Below are positions 1-6,283 of a stretch of DNA of 40,187 nt, in pieces (position 1 is the first letter of the stretch; every line of letters starts with the position of its first letter). Both the position numbers and the translations under genes were made by a program. The notes below the pieces were generated by a model. It searched no databases. It worked only from the letters and a program-made list of their open reading frames with translations, and was not told the DNA's origin. The stretch is from an uncultured Clostridia bacterium (GTDB lineage Bacteria > Bacillota > Clostridia > Christensenellales > UBA3700): positions 1 to 40,187 of the forward strand of contig CAMWVR010000007.1 in assembly GCA_947177795.1 (NCBI GenBank), read 5' to 3'.

Positions 1-180
1 ATATAGAATTCTAACGAGCTAGTAATGTTGAATCAAAATTTTCTTGAACTATGACGCAAATCGAACAATAATTATTATATAAATAGTTAGTTCTCTCCGT
101 AAATATTATATAAAAAGCTTGCGTTCCACGAAACAAATGATTATTTAAAATCATTAGAAATACATTGCAAATACACAGAC

Positions 181-220
181 AATCCCGATGGTACAGATGA
201 CCATCGGGATTTCATTTTGT
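181..220 (+). terminator. Hairpin, probable rightward terminator
   Basis: A perfect 12-bp stem (AATCCCGATGGT at 181-192 with its complement at 200-211) and a 7-nt loop are followed by TTCATTTTG. It would end a transcript coming from left of the window. Confidence 0.45.
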
Positions 221-316
221 ATACAACAAACTATTCAGTTAAAATCGACTGCCATACATTTGGTGGAAAATTAAAAAATATTACTTACCAAATGCAACTA
301 TTTATCTAAAATGGTA

Positions 317-361
317 TAAAAAAGGACTCAACTGTACTCTTCTACGAGTTCAGTTGAGTCC
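317..361 (-). terminator. Intrinsic terminator of the 405-1124 gene
   Basis: An 11-bp perfect stem (324-334 with 351-361) is followed on the minus strand by a run of six or more T (plus-strand A run at 317-323). It lies 44 bases beyond the stop of the leftward gene at 405-1124, the right place for its terminator. Confidence 0.7.
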
Positions 362-404
362 CGATTGGTGAAACGGTAATAACCTAAAACGATTTTTAAA
401 AAGT

Positions 405-1124
405 CTAGTCTTTATTTGTACTACTAATTTCCCAAACACTATTAAAATGGTCATTCATTATTTTTACAATATTTTTATGGTATTCATCTTCAATCTCATT
501 TTCATAAGCAGTTCCGCTTAATAGTATATGGTCTTGTGAACGTGACGGCGGAAAGGTAAGATTTAAATACCCATTTGTTTTATTCCCATTTCTAGTTTTA
601 AAATTGGCAATAATCATCGGCAATCTAAATTCAGACGAAAAGTACTTTATCTCAATTTTCGTTTCTGGATATTTTTGCATTATCTCGTTTAATTTTAAGT
701 TTACTGTATCGGTCTCATCATTAATGTCATTATTTAAAGTTCTAAGCCCATTTCGTCTTTCTATATTCATAATATCATCAACAAAACAAGTATGCTTTTT
801 TGCAAATAAAAATTGCATACTGGCACCTCGTTGAGCGGCGCTTTCAATTAATGCAATTTTTTCATCGTCATTAAAAAAACGATACGCTGATACATACATC
901 ATTTTTATAGTGTCAGCCTTTTTAAAAATTTTTTTGTAGTTAATTTGGTCAATTACAACAGTGTGTTCAAAACCGTATAACTTCATTTTTTTTGCAAAAC
1001 TAATATGTTTAGCATAATGTTTACAAATAAGATATGTTACCAAAGCGGTTGCACCCGAAATAAGCACGGCTTTAATTATTTCATAAATGAGCAATGCAAA
1101 ATTTACTTGTGACAAATCAAACAT
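405..1124 (-). CDS. Membrane-anchored protein, possible PLD-like fold
   Basis: A 239-aa protein of unknown function. The start is the ATG at 1124, preceded by a strong GGAGG; an upstream extension lacks such a site. Residues about 7-30 form one hydrophobic segment (LLIYEIIKAVLISGATALV), followed by a soluble, probably cytoplasmic domain. The strand-helix pattern KMMYVSAYRFF...LIESAAQRGA and the later RLPMIIANF and LNLTFPP resemble phospholipase-D-like folds, but no HKD motif is visible, so a catalytic function is not supported. The gene stands alone between two terminator hairpins, just outside the left attachment site of the element. Its isolation next to an integration hotspot would fit a cargo or defence gene; that is inference only. 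Confidence 0.6.
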   Translation of the reverse strand: MFDLSQVNFALLIYEIIKAVLISGATALVTYLICKHYAKHISFAKKMKLYGFEHTVVIDQINYKKIFKKADTIKMMYVSAYRFFNDDEKIALIESAAQRGASMQFLFAKKHTCFVDDIMNIERRNGLRTLNNDINDETDTVNLKLNEIMQKYPETKIEIKYFSSEFRLPMIIANFKTRNGNKTNGYLNLTFPPSRSQDHILLSGTAYENEIEDEYHKNIVKIMNDHFNSVWEISSTNKD

Positions 1125-1140
1125 AATTACCTCCTCTCGT

Positions 1141-1180
1141 GTAAAAAGCAACCTAAAATCGTAGTTCGTTTTAGGTTGCT
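1141..1180 (-). terminator. Original tRNA-Glu terminator, displaced by insertion
   Basis: A perfect 12-bp stem (1147-1158 with 1169-1180, 10-nt loop) is followed on the minus strand by TTTTTAC. It sits directly beside the left copy of the tRNA 3' end (1183-1198) on the side away from the element, exactly where a terminator for the uninterrupted leftward tRNA gene would be. The insertion has moved it about 16.8 kb from the tRNA. Confidence 0.65.
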
Positions 1181-1182
1181 AT

Positions 1183-1198
1183 TGGTGACTCCATCGGG
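1183..1198. repeat. attL core, copy of the tRNA-Glu 3' end
   Basis: TGGTGACTCCATCGGG here is identical to 17995-18010. It corresponds to the CCA end, the 3' acceptor strand and the start of the T arm of tRNA-Glu. The match stops at 1199 (G here, A in the tRNA), so this is the displaced fragment and the tRNA copy at the right is the functional one. Confidence 0.9.
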
Positions 1199-1235
1199 GT
1201 AAAGAAAATAATAAATATGCGTCGATTTAACGACG

Positions 1236-1260
1236 TTGACACAAATTTACACAAAATTTT
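1236..1260 (+). repeat. Left arm-type integrase site (candidate)
   Basis: TTGACACAAATTTACACAAA lies inside the left end. A closely related pair, TTGACACAAATCTTGACACA, lies inside the right end at 17892. Direct copies near both ends of an element are expected for the arm sites bound by the N-terminal domain of tyrosine integrases. Confidence 0.55.
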
Positions 1261-1299
1261 AATGCGGAATCTCTTGAATTACTTCACCCCGATACCACA

Positions 1300-1325
1300 A
1301 AAGCCTTGATTAAATTCAAGGCTTT
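1300..1325 (-). terminator. Terminator of rep
   Basis: A perfect 10-bp stem (AAAGCCTTGA at 1300-1309 with 1316-1325, 6-nt loop) overlaps the stop codon of the rep gene and runs into TTTTG on the minus strand. Confidence 0.6.
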
Positions 1326-2485
1326 ATCTTTATATCATTCTTTGTTGCTTCAAAAAATAGTTTATCCAAATTATCAGCGTTTGCGTCAAGCGTTGGAACA
1401 TCAAATATTGAAGTCTGGTAAAACAACTCTTCTAGTTTGTCGTTATCGGCTTGCTTACCGTCGTCGTCTATTAAGCCGTCCCAACTACGCTTGCCATTTG
1501 ACGCTTTGAAGCCCTCAATGAACTCTTCACTATGCTCACTGCCTATATTCATTTCGTCAGTCAAGACTATTACATCAGAGTCGAACATTCGCTCTGTAAC
1601 CATTTGAACAAGTTTAGATTCATTACAGCCACAAATTTTGCAAGCGTGTTCTACTATCTCATTTATCTTAACTTGTTCGCTCAATTCGTCTTCGACGTCT
1701 TTATGAATGTTTTTACAACAGCCGAACGTATCTATGTGTCTTACTCCGTTCAATGCCCCTACAAGTTCCTGCAACCGCTCTGTCGACTCATTAGCATAGT
1801 CAAACTTCGTTATATATTTTACTGACTCAACAATGCCCCTCATTAGAGCGTCTTTATCATAAGTCTTGACACCGTGTTCGTCACGCATATAGACGCTCTC
1901 TATATACGTTATCTTTTCGTCAATATCTCCACCGGCTAATTTAACACATTTACTCCAAGCGCTATCAATATACGGCTTGTCGTAACTAAAATGATCCTTT
2001 ACAAGTAAGCAATGCAAGTGTGGATGCCACATACCCGAGTTCTCGCCTGTCTTCACTTCAATAGATTTAATACCGCCTTCAAAAGTATATTTAAACTCTT
2101 TTGCACATTGACGATCTCTATTGTAGAACAATCTCCAAGCATTAGTTATGATATCTAATGCACTCTGCAAATTCTCTCGATCTCGTATTGTCAACGTCAA
2201 CATTACTATATACTTGCCTTCTTCCAAAAACTTCTCAAACTTGCTGTACGTCTTTGCTAACCAAGTCAACGACTTGACAGCGTTACAGCAAATGCAAAAC
2301 TTATTCTTACAACGTGTAAATCCCTTCCACTCCCTTGTACCACAAGAAGTACACTCATACAGCACGCTGAAATCTCCGCAATCCGCTATTGCCGTAGAAA
2401 TCTTATCGAGCCTTGCTCTCTCAAAGGCAGGCACGATTATCTCTCGATTAACCTTCTTTAACTCTTTAAATTTAGTGTACTTCAT
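1316..2485 (-). CDS. rep: Rolling-circle replication initiator, Rep_1 type
   Basis: A 389-aa HUH-type endonuclease that would nick one strand at the element's origin and start rolling-circle replication. Cysteines C45, C48, C59, C64 and C67 (CTSCG and RCKNKFCICC) match the metal-binding N-terminal block of Rep_1 (pC194/pUB110) proteins. Motif 1 is MLTLTI at about 95-100. The HUH-like HPHLH is at 154-158. The candidate catalytic tyrosine is Y224 in ESVKYITK. The roughly 130 residues beyond the motif are acidic and not recognised. The start ATG follows AAAGAGGAACT. The gene lies downstream of the ATPase and the hairpin-rich region 2486-2881, the probable origin. The family is shared by plasmids and filamentous phages of Gram-positive bacteria. 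Confidence 0.85.
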   Translation of the reverse strand: MKYTKFKELKKVNREIIVPAFERARLDKISTAIADCGDFSVLYECTSCGTREWKGFTRCKNKFCICCNAVKSLTWLAKTYSKFEKFLEEGKYIVMLTLTIRDRENLQSALDIITNAWRLFYNRDRQCAKEFKYTFEGGIKSIEVKTGENSGMWHPHLHCLLVKDHFSYDKPYIDSAWSKCVKLAGGDIDEKITYIESVYMRDEHGVKTYDKDALMRGIVESVKYITKFDYANESTERLQELVGALNGVRHIDTFGCCKNIHKDVEDELSEQVKINEIVEHACKICGCNESKLVQMVTERMFDSDVIVLTDEMNIGSEHSEEFIEGFKASNGKRSWDGLIDDDGKQADNDKLEELFYQTSIFDVPTLDANADNLDKLFFEATKNDIKIKP

Positions 2486-2881
2486 AGTTCCTCTTTACTA
2501 AATTTTTTTTCAATTGCTGTGTCAAATAATTCTATAGTATAAATTAAAATTCCTTTAGACTACACAACCAATCTTTTCTTTCTTTTTATTACGCTCACAA
2601 GTGAGCGGTTGCACTGTACAGCACGACGAATAGACCTTTTAATTGGTTTATTATCACACTTGTCTATTCTGTCGTTTTATACAGCGCCTCTGTTCAATAA
2701 GGGCTAATGCCCTTAGCCACTGGCTTATCCCGGTTACTGCTAAGCATTAGTTTTTTTATTCTTATCCTTAAATAATAGATTGAGAGTTAAACTCTCTTCC
2801 GTTCGTTGAACGCCGTACGCTTTGATTGCCAGCCAATTACCGCTAAACCGCTAATTAAGGCTGTTGCAATCTCAAAGCGTA
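2486..2881. other. Hairpin-rich intergenic region: probable replication origin / packaging signal
   Basis: No gene is present. Structures, left to right: a perfect 6-bp hairpin at 2593-2606; a long imperfect hairpin with arms 2614-2635 and 2662-2684; AAGGGC-TAAT-GCCCTT at 2699-2714, which competes with a larger stem (CTAATGC...TTAGC pairing with GCTAAGCATTAG, 2704-2750) followed by T7; the palindrome GAGAGTTAAACTCTC at 2782-2796; and a three-part stem with arms from 2815-2839 and 2852-2882 (outer 11 bp GTACGCTTTGA/TCAAAGCGTAC). TTCTTATCCTTAAATAATAG at 2759-2778 resembles my recollection of the pC194/pUB110 nick region (TTCTTATCTTGATAATA). Dense hairpins next to a Rep gene fit a double-strand origin, a single-strand origin and/or a filamentous-phage packaging hairpin. 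Confidence 0.6.
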
Positions 2882-5038
2882 CTACTGGGCATTCTCTCGA
2901 TATTTCTTTATATCTGCTTGGAAGTGTGAGTTTTGTGCCTCTAACTCGGCGTTAGTTGCCATTATGTCTGCATACTCGGCTAAGTCCTCTATTCCTATCG
3001 TATTAAACTCGGCTCTTGCCTCGAATATACCGCTAAGGCAATTCGTAGAGAATCTTTTTGAATAGATCTTTTTAGGCATACGGAAGTATTTACACTCTCT
3101 TATCTTGCCGTCTTGACGACCGCTCTCTAATTCCAACTTTAATGTCTGACAACTAAACAGGTTATTTATTCGCTCTGAATAATGCCCTAACTTTGATACA
3201 AACGTCTTAAACAAATACATAAACAATGTATTGTCCGCACGATTATATCGATACGTAGTATATAAATTTTCAAACTTGCTTTTAATAAAGCCGAAGATTA
3301 AATCGAAGATGTAAAACGGTGACCAGAACGGCAATAGCAAATTCATATCACTTTGATCTGCTATATTTATGATTGTTCCAAGTTCCAAGCCGTCGGCTTC
3401 TAAACTCGTTGGACGTTGAAGATCTGCATAAACCTTAACAAAGACTTTGTTAGCAACGACGCAGGCGTGCCTGCTCATTTTAAGCAATACGTTGAACATA
3501 TCATTTTTTTGATTGCATTCCTTATCGTCTGCTTTACCAGTCTGCGTCTTGGTATTCTTGCGTTCCTTATCTATCTCAGATATGATATATACACCAAAGC
3601 CGAAAGCATTACGGTTAGGGTTCTTCTCTAACATAATCTTACCTAACCTAAGCATATCTTGATCGAGTATATGAGCGTGCCTTGAATAACTATCCAAAAG
3701 CCTGCTATCCTTACGGAAAAAGTCAGTGTTCCACAATGGGAAGTTGCCTAAATCAGACATCAAATTATCTACTCTTATTGAGTAGTTAGAGATAAGCAAA
3801 GACGACTGAACTGTATAAATAAAGTACGCACAAGCATAATCTTCAAGAGCAGTCCAAATGTCTTGCGTATAAAGATTATTATTATATTCAAGTCCGTACC
3901 GTGCATAATCGTAATCAAAAATATGAGCAGAATTATGATACTTATCAAAGCGTCGGTGTTTCAGTCTTATCCATTTGCGACAACTAAATAAGTCATAAAC
4001 AAAGCCATAATATATAGCACGACGCAATTCTCTCTCGAATTGAATCCACGGAAAAAATGGGAAATGCATATCCGTTTCAAGAAGAATTTTAAATGCGTCA
4101 TCTCTGAACTGTATCTCGGTAGACAATGCCATACAAGTAATTTGAGTTGTCTTACCTGCTCCCATTGACCCATAGCAAATGGCTACTGCACCAAGAGAAT
4201 TGATAAAACCTCGATTACGTCTTTCATTATGATAAAGCCGAGAATATCCAACAGTTAGAGAAAAATAATATAACAAGCATACAAATATAATCGCAAATAC
4301 CCACAGAGGAATAGTATCAAACATTGTCTTTAAATCTAATACTAACTTATGTAATTGAACGAAAAACGAACTTAAATCAAATGACATTACAAAGTACAGA
4401 TACCAAGATATAAACTCAATAATGATTGTAAGAAAGTTAAAGTTAATTGCCCATATTGCAAGCCAAAGCAAGCAATAAACTTTATTCATACGAAGAAAAC
4501 AGATAAACGTAACGACAAACCTCTTTACCCGCTGATACGTTATAGCACTCAACCGCTTAAATATTTTAAGCGGTCGACTATCTTTATTATAATCGTTATT
4601 TTGTACCTTAAAGTATCTTTTAAAAAGAATGACGAATACAAGAACAAGCGGAATTATAGCAACTAGAATTATAAATAAGATGTTGAGCAATGTATTGCCA
4701 CAATAATCTATATATCCAACAAAACTCTCTTTGGTGGCAAAACTCTTCCAAAAAAGATCCCACTTGCTAGTGAACTGTTCTGACGTCGACGGAAAATCTA
4801 TTGTCGGCGTACTATTATGATTAGGAATCTGATTGACTGTTGACTCAAAGCCTTTATTTAATTCAAAGAGATTGTCAATATAATAAAGCAAAGAAGCAAA
4901 AAAGTCTTTTATACTATCCCACAGTCTCAAAAGAGAATTCTTAAAACAAACCGCCATTACAATAAAAAAGGTTATCGTAATGACAATACATATCCAATGA
5001 CGGTAATTTAAACGCTTTAAATCTTGTAATTTTATCAT
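2882..5038 (-). CDS. Membrane P-loop ATPase, pI/Zot-like assembly protein
   Basis: A 718-aa inner-membrane ATPase. Hydrophobic segments lie at about 15-33, 116-139, 172-182, 187-220 and 244-263; the P-loop domain follows. Walker A is GSMGAGKTT at 290-298. The Walker B-like strand is VYIISEID at 483-490, ending in an acidic pair. After that come SRHACVVANKVF (522-533) and DLQRPTSLEADG (539-550). The HAR-type helix and the QRP motif after Walker B are arranged as in the filamentous-phage pI/Zot and FtsK/HerA families. Classical pI/Zot has its ATPase first and one membrane span after it; here the spans come first and the distance between Walker motifs is long, so it is at best a divergent form. 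The start overlaps the stop of the 30-aa gene (ATGA). The alternative is an FtsK-like conjugation coupling protein. Confidence 0.7.
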   Translation of the reverse strand: MIKLQDLKRLNYRHWICIVITITFFIVMAVCFKNSLLRLWDSIKDFFASLLYYIDNLFELNKGFESTVNQIPNHNSTPTIDFPSTSEQFTSKWDLFWKSFATKESFVGYIDYCGNTLLNILFIILVAIIPLVLVFVILFKRYFKVQNNDYNKDSRPLKIFKRLSAITYQRVKRFVVTFICFLRMNKVYCLLWLAIWAINFNFLTIIIEFISWYLYFVMSFDLSSFFVQLHKLVLDLKTMFDTIPLWVFAIIFVCLLYYFSLTVGYSRLYHNERRNRGFINSLGAVAICYGSMGAGKTTQITCMALSTEIQFRDDAFKILLETDMHFPFFPWIQFERELRRAIYYGFVYDLFSCRKWIRLKHRRFDKYHNSAHIFDYDYARYGLEYNNNLYTQDIWTALEDYACAYFIYTVQSSLLISNYSIRVDNLMSDLGNFPLWNTDFFRKDSRLLDSYSRHAHILDQDMLRLGKIMLEKNPNRNAFGFGVYIISEIDKERKNTKTQTGKADDKECNQKNDMFNVLLKMSRHACVVANKVFVKVYADLQRPTSLEADGLELGTIINIADQSDMNLLLPFWSPFYIFDLIFGFIKSKFENLYTTYRYNRADNTLFMYLFKTFVSKLGHYSERINNLFSCQTLKLELESGRQDGKIRECKYFRMPKKIYSKRFSTNCLSGIFEARAEFNTIGIEDLAEYADIMATNAELEAQNSHFQADIKKYRENAQ

Positions 5039-5127
5039 ATTCTTACTCCCACGTAGACAAAATAGCCTATTACAAATACGCTAATAAGTCCTATTACGAT
5101 AGTCAATATTGCTTTTATCTTTTTCAT
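5035..5127 (-). CDS. 30-aa single-span membrane protein, minor-coat-like
   Basis: A tiny ORF: MKKIKAILTI, then a continuous hydrophobic stretch (VIGLISVFVIGYFVYVGV) and a final Arg-Ile. A GGGAG ribosome binding site lies 8 nt before the ATG, and the stop overlaps the ATPase start as ATGA, which points to translational coupling. The size and one-span layout resemble pVII and pIX of Ff phages (about 32-33 aa), which cap the virion tip; sequence similarity cannot be judged at this length. It could also be a small partner of the ATPase. Confidence 0.65.
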   Translation of the reverse strand: MKKIKAILTIVIGLISVFVIGYFVYVGVRI

Positions 5128-5154
5128 AAACACTACTCCCAAAAAGGCTCAAGG

Positions 5155-5211
5155 TCCCCGACGTCGGGGAAACAGATCTATATCCCCTATGTTTGGGAAA
5201 TGGATCTATTT
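5155..5211. other. GC-rich palindrome and tandem imperfect repeat
   Basis: The perfect 16-nt palindrome TCCCCGACGTCGGGGA (5155-5170) is followed by a second small stem (5183-5187 with 5195-5198). GGGAAACAGATCTAT and GGGAAATGGATCTAT are imperfect direct repeats 28 nt apart. The region lies between the 83-aa and 30-aa genes. With no T tract, it is more likely an mRNA processing or stability hairpin, or a DNA signal, than a terminator. Confidence 0.5.
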
Positions 5212-5457
5212 TAATAACTGAATCTCTTGATCATAACAAGTCTGCAAAAAGTCCATAGCCTCCGAAAAACTTGAACAAGGATATCCGATTATCGCACGAT
5301 TAGTAACCCATATTACACAAACCTTATAACGATTTTTGCTACAACGCTCAATAGCAGACGCAAGTATTTTTCCACAGGAAGGAAAGGTACGCACACACCC
5401 TTGAAGTACTCCACTTACGATAATTGTGCGATCACCTACGTTTAAACATCTATACAT
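5206..5457 (-). CDS. 83-aa cysteine-containing protein of unknown function
   Basis: A small soluble-looking protein with no signal peptide or membrane span. It has six cysteines (for example GCVRTFPSCGK and KVCVIW) and alternating strand-like segments. The start codon follows GGAGGGAAATTAAA. It is in the structural operon between the 165-aa basic protein and the 30-aa membrane protein, just downstream of the divergent small-RNA promoter. I do not recognise the family; a virion or assembly factor would fit its place. Confidence 0.6.
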   Translation of the reverse strand: MYRCLNVGDRTIIVSGVLQGCVRTFPSCGKILASAIERCSKNRYKVCVIWVTNRAIIGYPCSSFSEAMDFLQTCYDQEIQLLK

Positions 5458-5479
5458 TTTAATTTCCCTCCGTTTTCAC

Positions 5480-5509
5480 TTGACAATTTTTAATCAAATA
5501 GCATATAAT
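5480..5509 (+). promoter_or_regulatory. Consensus sigma-A promoter of the small RNA
   Basis: TTGACA (5480-5485), an 18-bp spacer and TATAAT (5504-5509): both hexamers match consensus exactly. It points rightward, against the surrounding leftward operon, and no protein-coding start follows. Confidence 0.75.
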
Positions 5510-5515
5510 AATTAC

Positions 5516-5604
5516 AAGGTAGCGAACTCAATCAATATTTGATTGTTTATGTCGGCAACGTTCCGACCCGCACGTAAAGAGATAACTTCGGTTATCTCTT
5601 TTTC
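5516..5604 (+). ncRNA. Putative ~90-nt small RNA, antisense to the structural operon
   Basis: The start is inferred 7 nt after the perfect -10 box. The transcript would contain three perfect hairpins: CAATCAA-TAT-TTGATTG (5529-5545), GTCGG-CAACGTT-CCGAC (5551-5567), and a terminator with a UUCG tetraloop (5576-5601) followed by TTTTTC. No ORF with a ribosome binding site is present. Its 3' end crosses the stop codon of the 5592-6089 gene in antisense, and the RNA is complementary to the operon mRNA across the junction to the 83-aa gene. It could act as an antisense regulator of the structural operon, or the region may serve the DNA as a primer RNA or single-strand origin. Confidence 0.65.
5576..5604 (+). 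terminator. UUCG-loop terminator of the small RNA
   Basis: AAAGAGATAAC (5576-5586), loop TTCG, GTTATCTCTTT (5591-5601), then TTTC. This is a strong intrinsic terminator rightward; on the opposite strand the T tract is only three bases, so it would attenuate the leftward operon weakly. Confidence 0.8.
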
Positions 5605-6089
5605 TTTTTCCTCAAGGCTTGTTTAGTATGTACCAATACTCTCGACAAATCGTGGCTACTCAACTTAAACCGCTCTTGATCTTCTGGAAAAACTGCCTTA
5701 TCCTCAATCTGCAAAGGTCTACCCGACATTCTATTCCTACGGAGAACTTCAAAATCCACACCGGTTCGTTTTTCCAATCCATAATTTTGATAATTAATTT
5801 CTTGCAAAGCCTTATCTGCATTCTTGCCATTTTCGTCAATCTTTTTTATTGACTTTAATTTAGAGACGGAAACGCCTCGATTATCTTCAGAAACAACTAC
5901 ATAATTACGCTCTTCTTTAGTCTCCGGATCTATATATTTAGTTTTCCCCCTAAAGACTTTACCTACGTACTTTTTTTGCTTTGGCTCGACATTAACAACT
6001 TCGTGATCACTCTGCTTTGAACGAATTGCATAACTGATACGAATTGCTCTCTTCTGTTCCTCTGAACTGCATTTAAATTTCTTACCCAT
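5592..6089 (-). CDS. 165-aa basic protein of unknown function
   Basis: A soluble, highly basic protein ending in RKKKKR. The ATG at 6089 is preceded by GAGGTGTTTAT and is preferred to an upstream in-frame start at 6152 that would overlap the 56-aa gene. A strand-rich segment (KVFRGKTKYID, NYVVVSEDN, GVSVSKLKSI) faintly recalls MazF/PemK-like barrels but is not enough for a call. The C-terminal half has HDLSRVLVHTKQ. The charge fits nucleic-acid binding. Its end converges with the small RNA at 5516-5604. Confidence 0.6.
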   Translation of the reverse strand: MGKKFKCSSEEQKRAIRISYAIRSKQSDHEVVNVEPKQKKYVGKVFRGKTKYIDPETKEERNYVVVSEDNRGVSVSKLKSIKKIDENGKNADKALQEINYQNYGLEKRTGVDFEVLRRNRMSGRPLQIEDKAVFPEDQERFKLSSHDLSRVLVHTKQALRKKKKR

Positions 6090-6106
6090 ATAAACACCTC
6101 GCTTTT

Positions 6107-6277
6107 CTATATTCCCAATTTTACCCATACGCCTATATGGACGAACAGCCATATAAGCACGCCTGCTATTGCCACTCCGCCGACAAACAACAAGATATGA
6201 AAGATTATCGACGAGGCTCGAAACGCTTTTACAAGTCGATCCAAGCCTTTGCTTTCTTGTTTTTGCTTATTCTTCAT
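6107..6277 (-). CDS. 56-aa single-span membrane protein, coat-protein candidate
   Basis: A short ORF: a charged amphipathic N-terminus (MKNKQKQESKGLDRLVKAF), one hydrophobic helix from about residue 23 to 47 (SIIFHILLFVGGVAIAGV and LIWLF), and a short tail ending VKLGI. GAGGGAG lies 9 nt before the start. It sits 6 nt after the 646-aa gene and 17 nt before the next gene in the same operon. Length and layout are those of filamentous-phage major coat proteins, although a cleavable signal peptide and a strongly basic C-terminus are absent, so a minor coat or assembly role is equally possible. Confidence 0.7.
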   Translation of the reverse strand: MKNKQKQESKGLDRLVKAFRASSIIFHILLFVGGVAIAGVLIWLFVHIGVWVKLGI

Positions 6278-6283
6278 TGCTTG

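Larger units (their letters stand above)
1..404. other. AT-rich left flank, no intact gene
   Basis: No ORF with a convincing start was seen here. A stop-free stretch at 103-309 on the + strand (ending ...TYQMQLFI, stop TAA) reads like the C-terminal remnant of a protein, but it lacks a start codon and a hairpin lies inside it, so it may be a gene fragment or chance. Two hairpins are present: 181-211 and 324-361, listed separately. The base composition resembles the integrated element more than the chromosome to the right, so this flank may itself be foreign DNA. Confidence 0.4.

Noticed and set aside
181..211. CCATCGGGA in the left-flank hairpin as an additional attachment site
   Set aside because: Only nine bases match the att core, and they are explained by a symmetric terminator stem; ATTGGTGA at about 363-370 is equally short.
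103..309. Stop-free 68-codon stretch as a gene
   Set aside because: No start codon or ribosome binding site, and a perfect terminator-like hairpin lies inside; mentioned only as a possible remnant.
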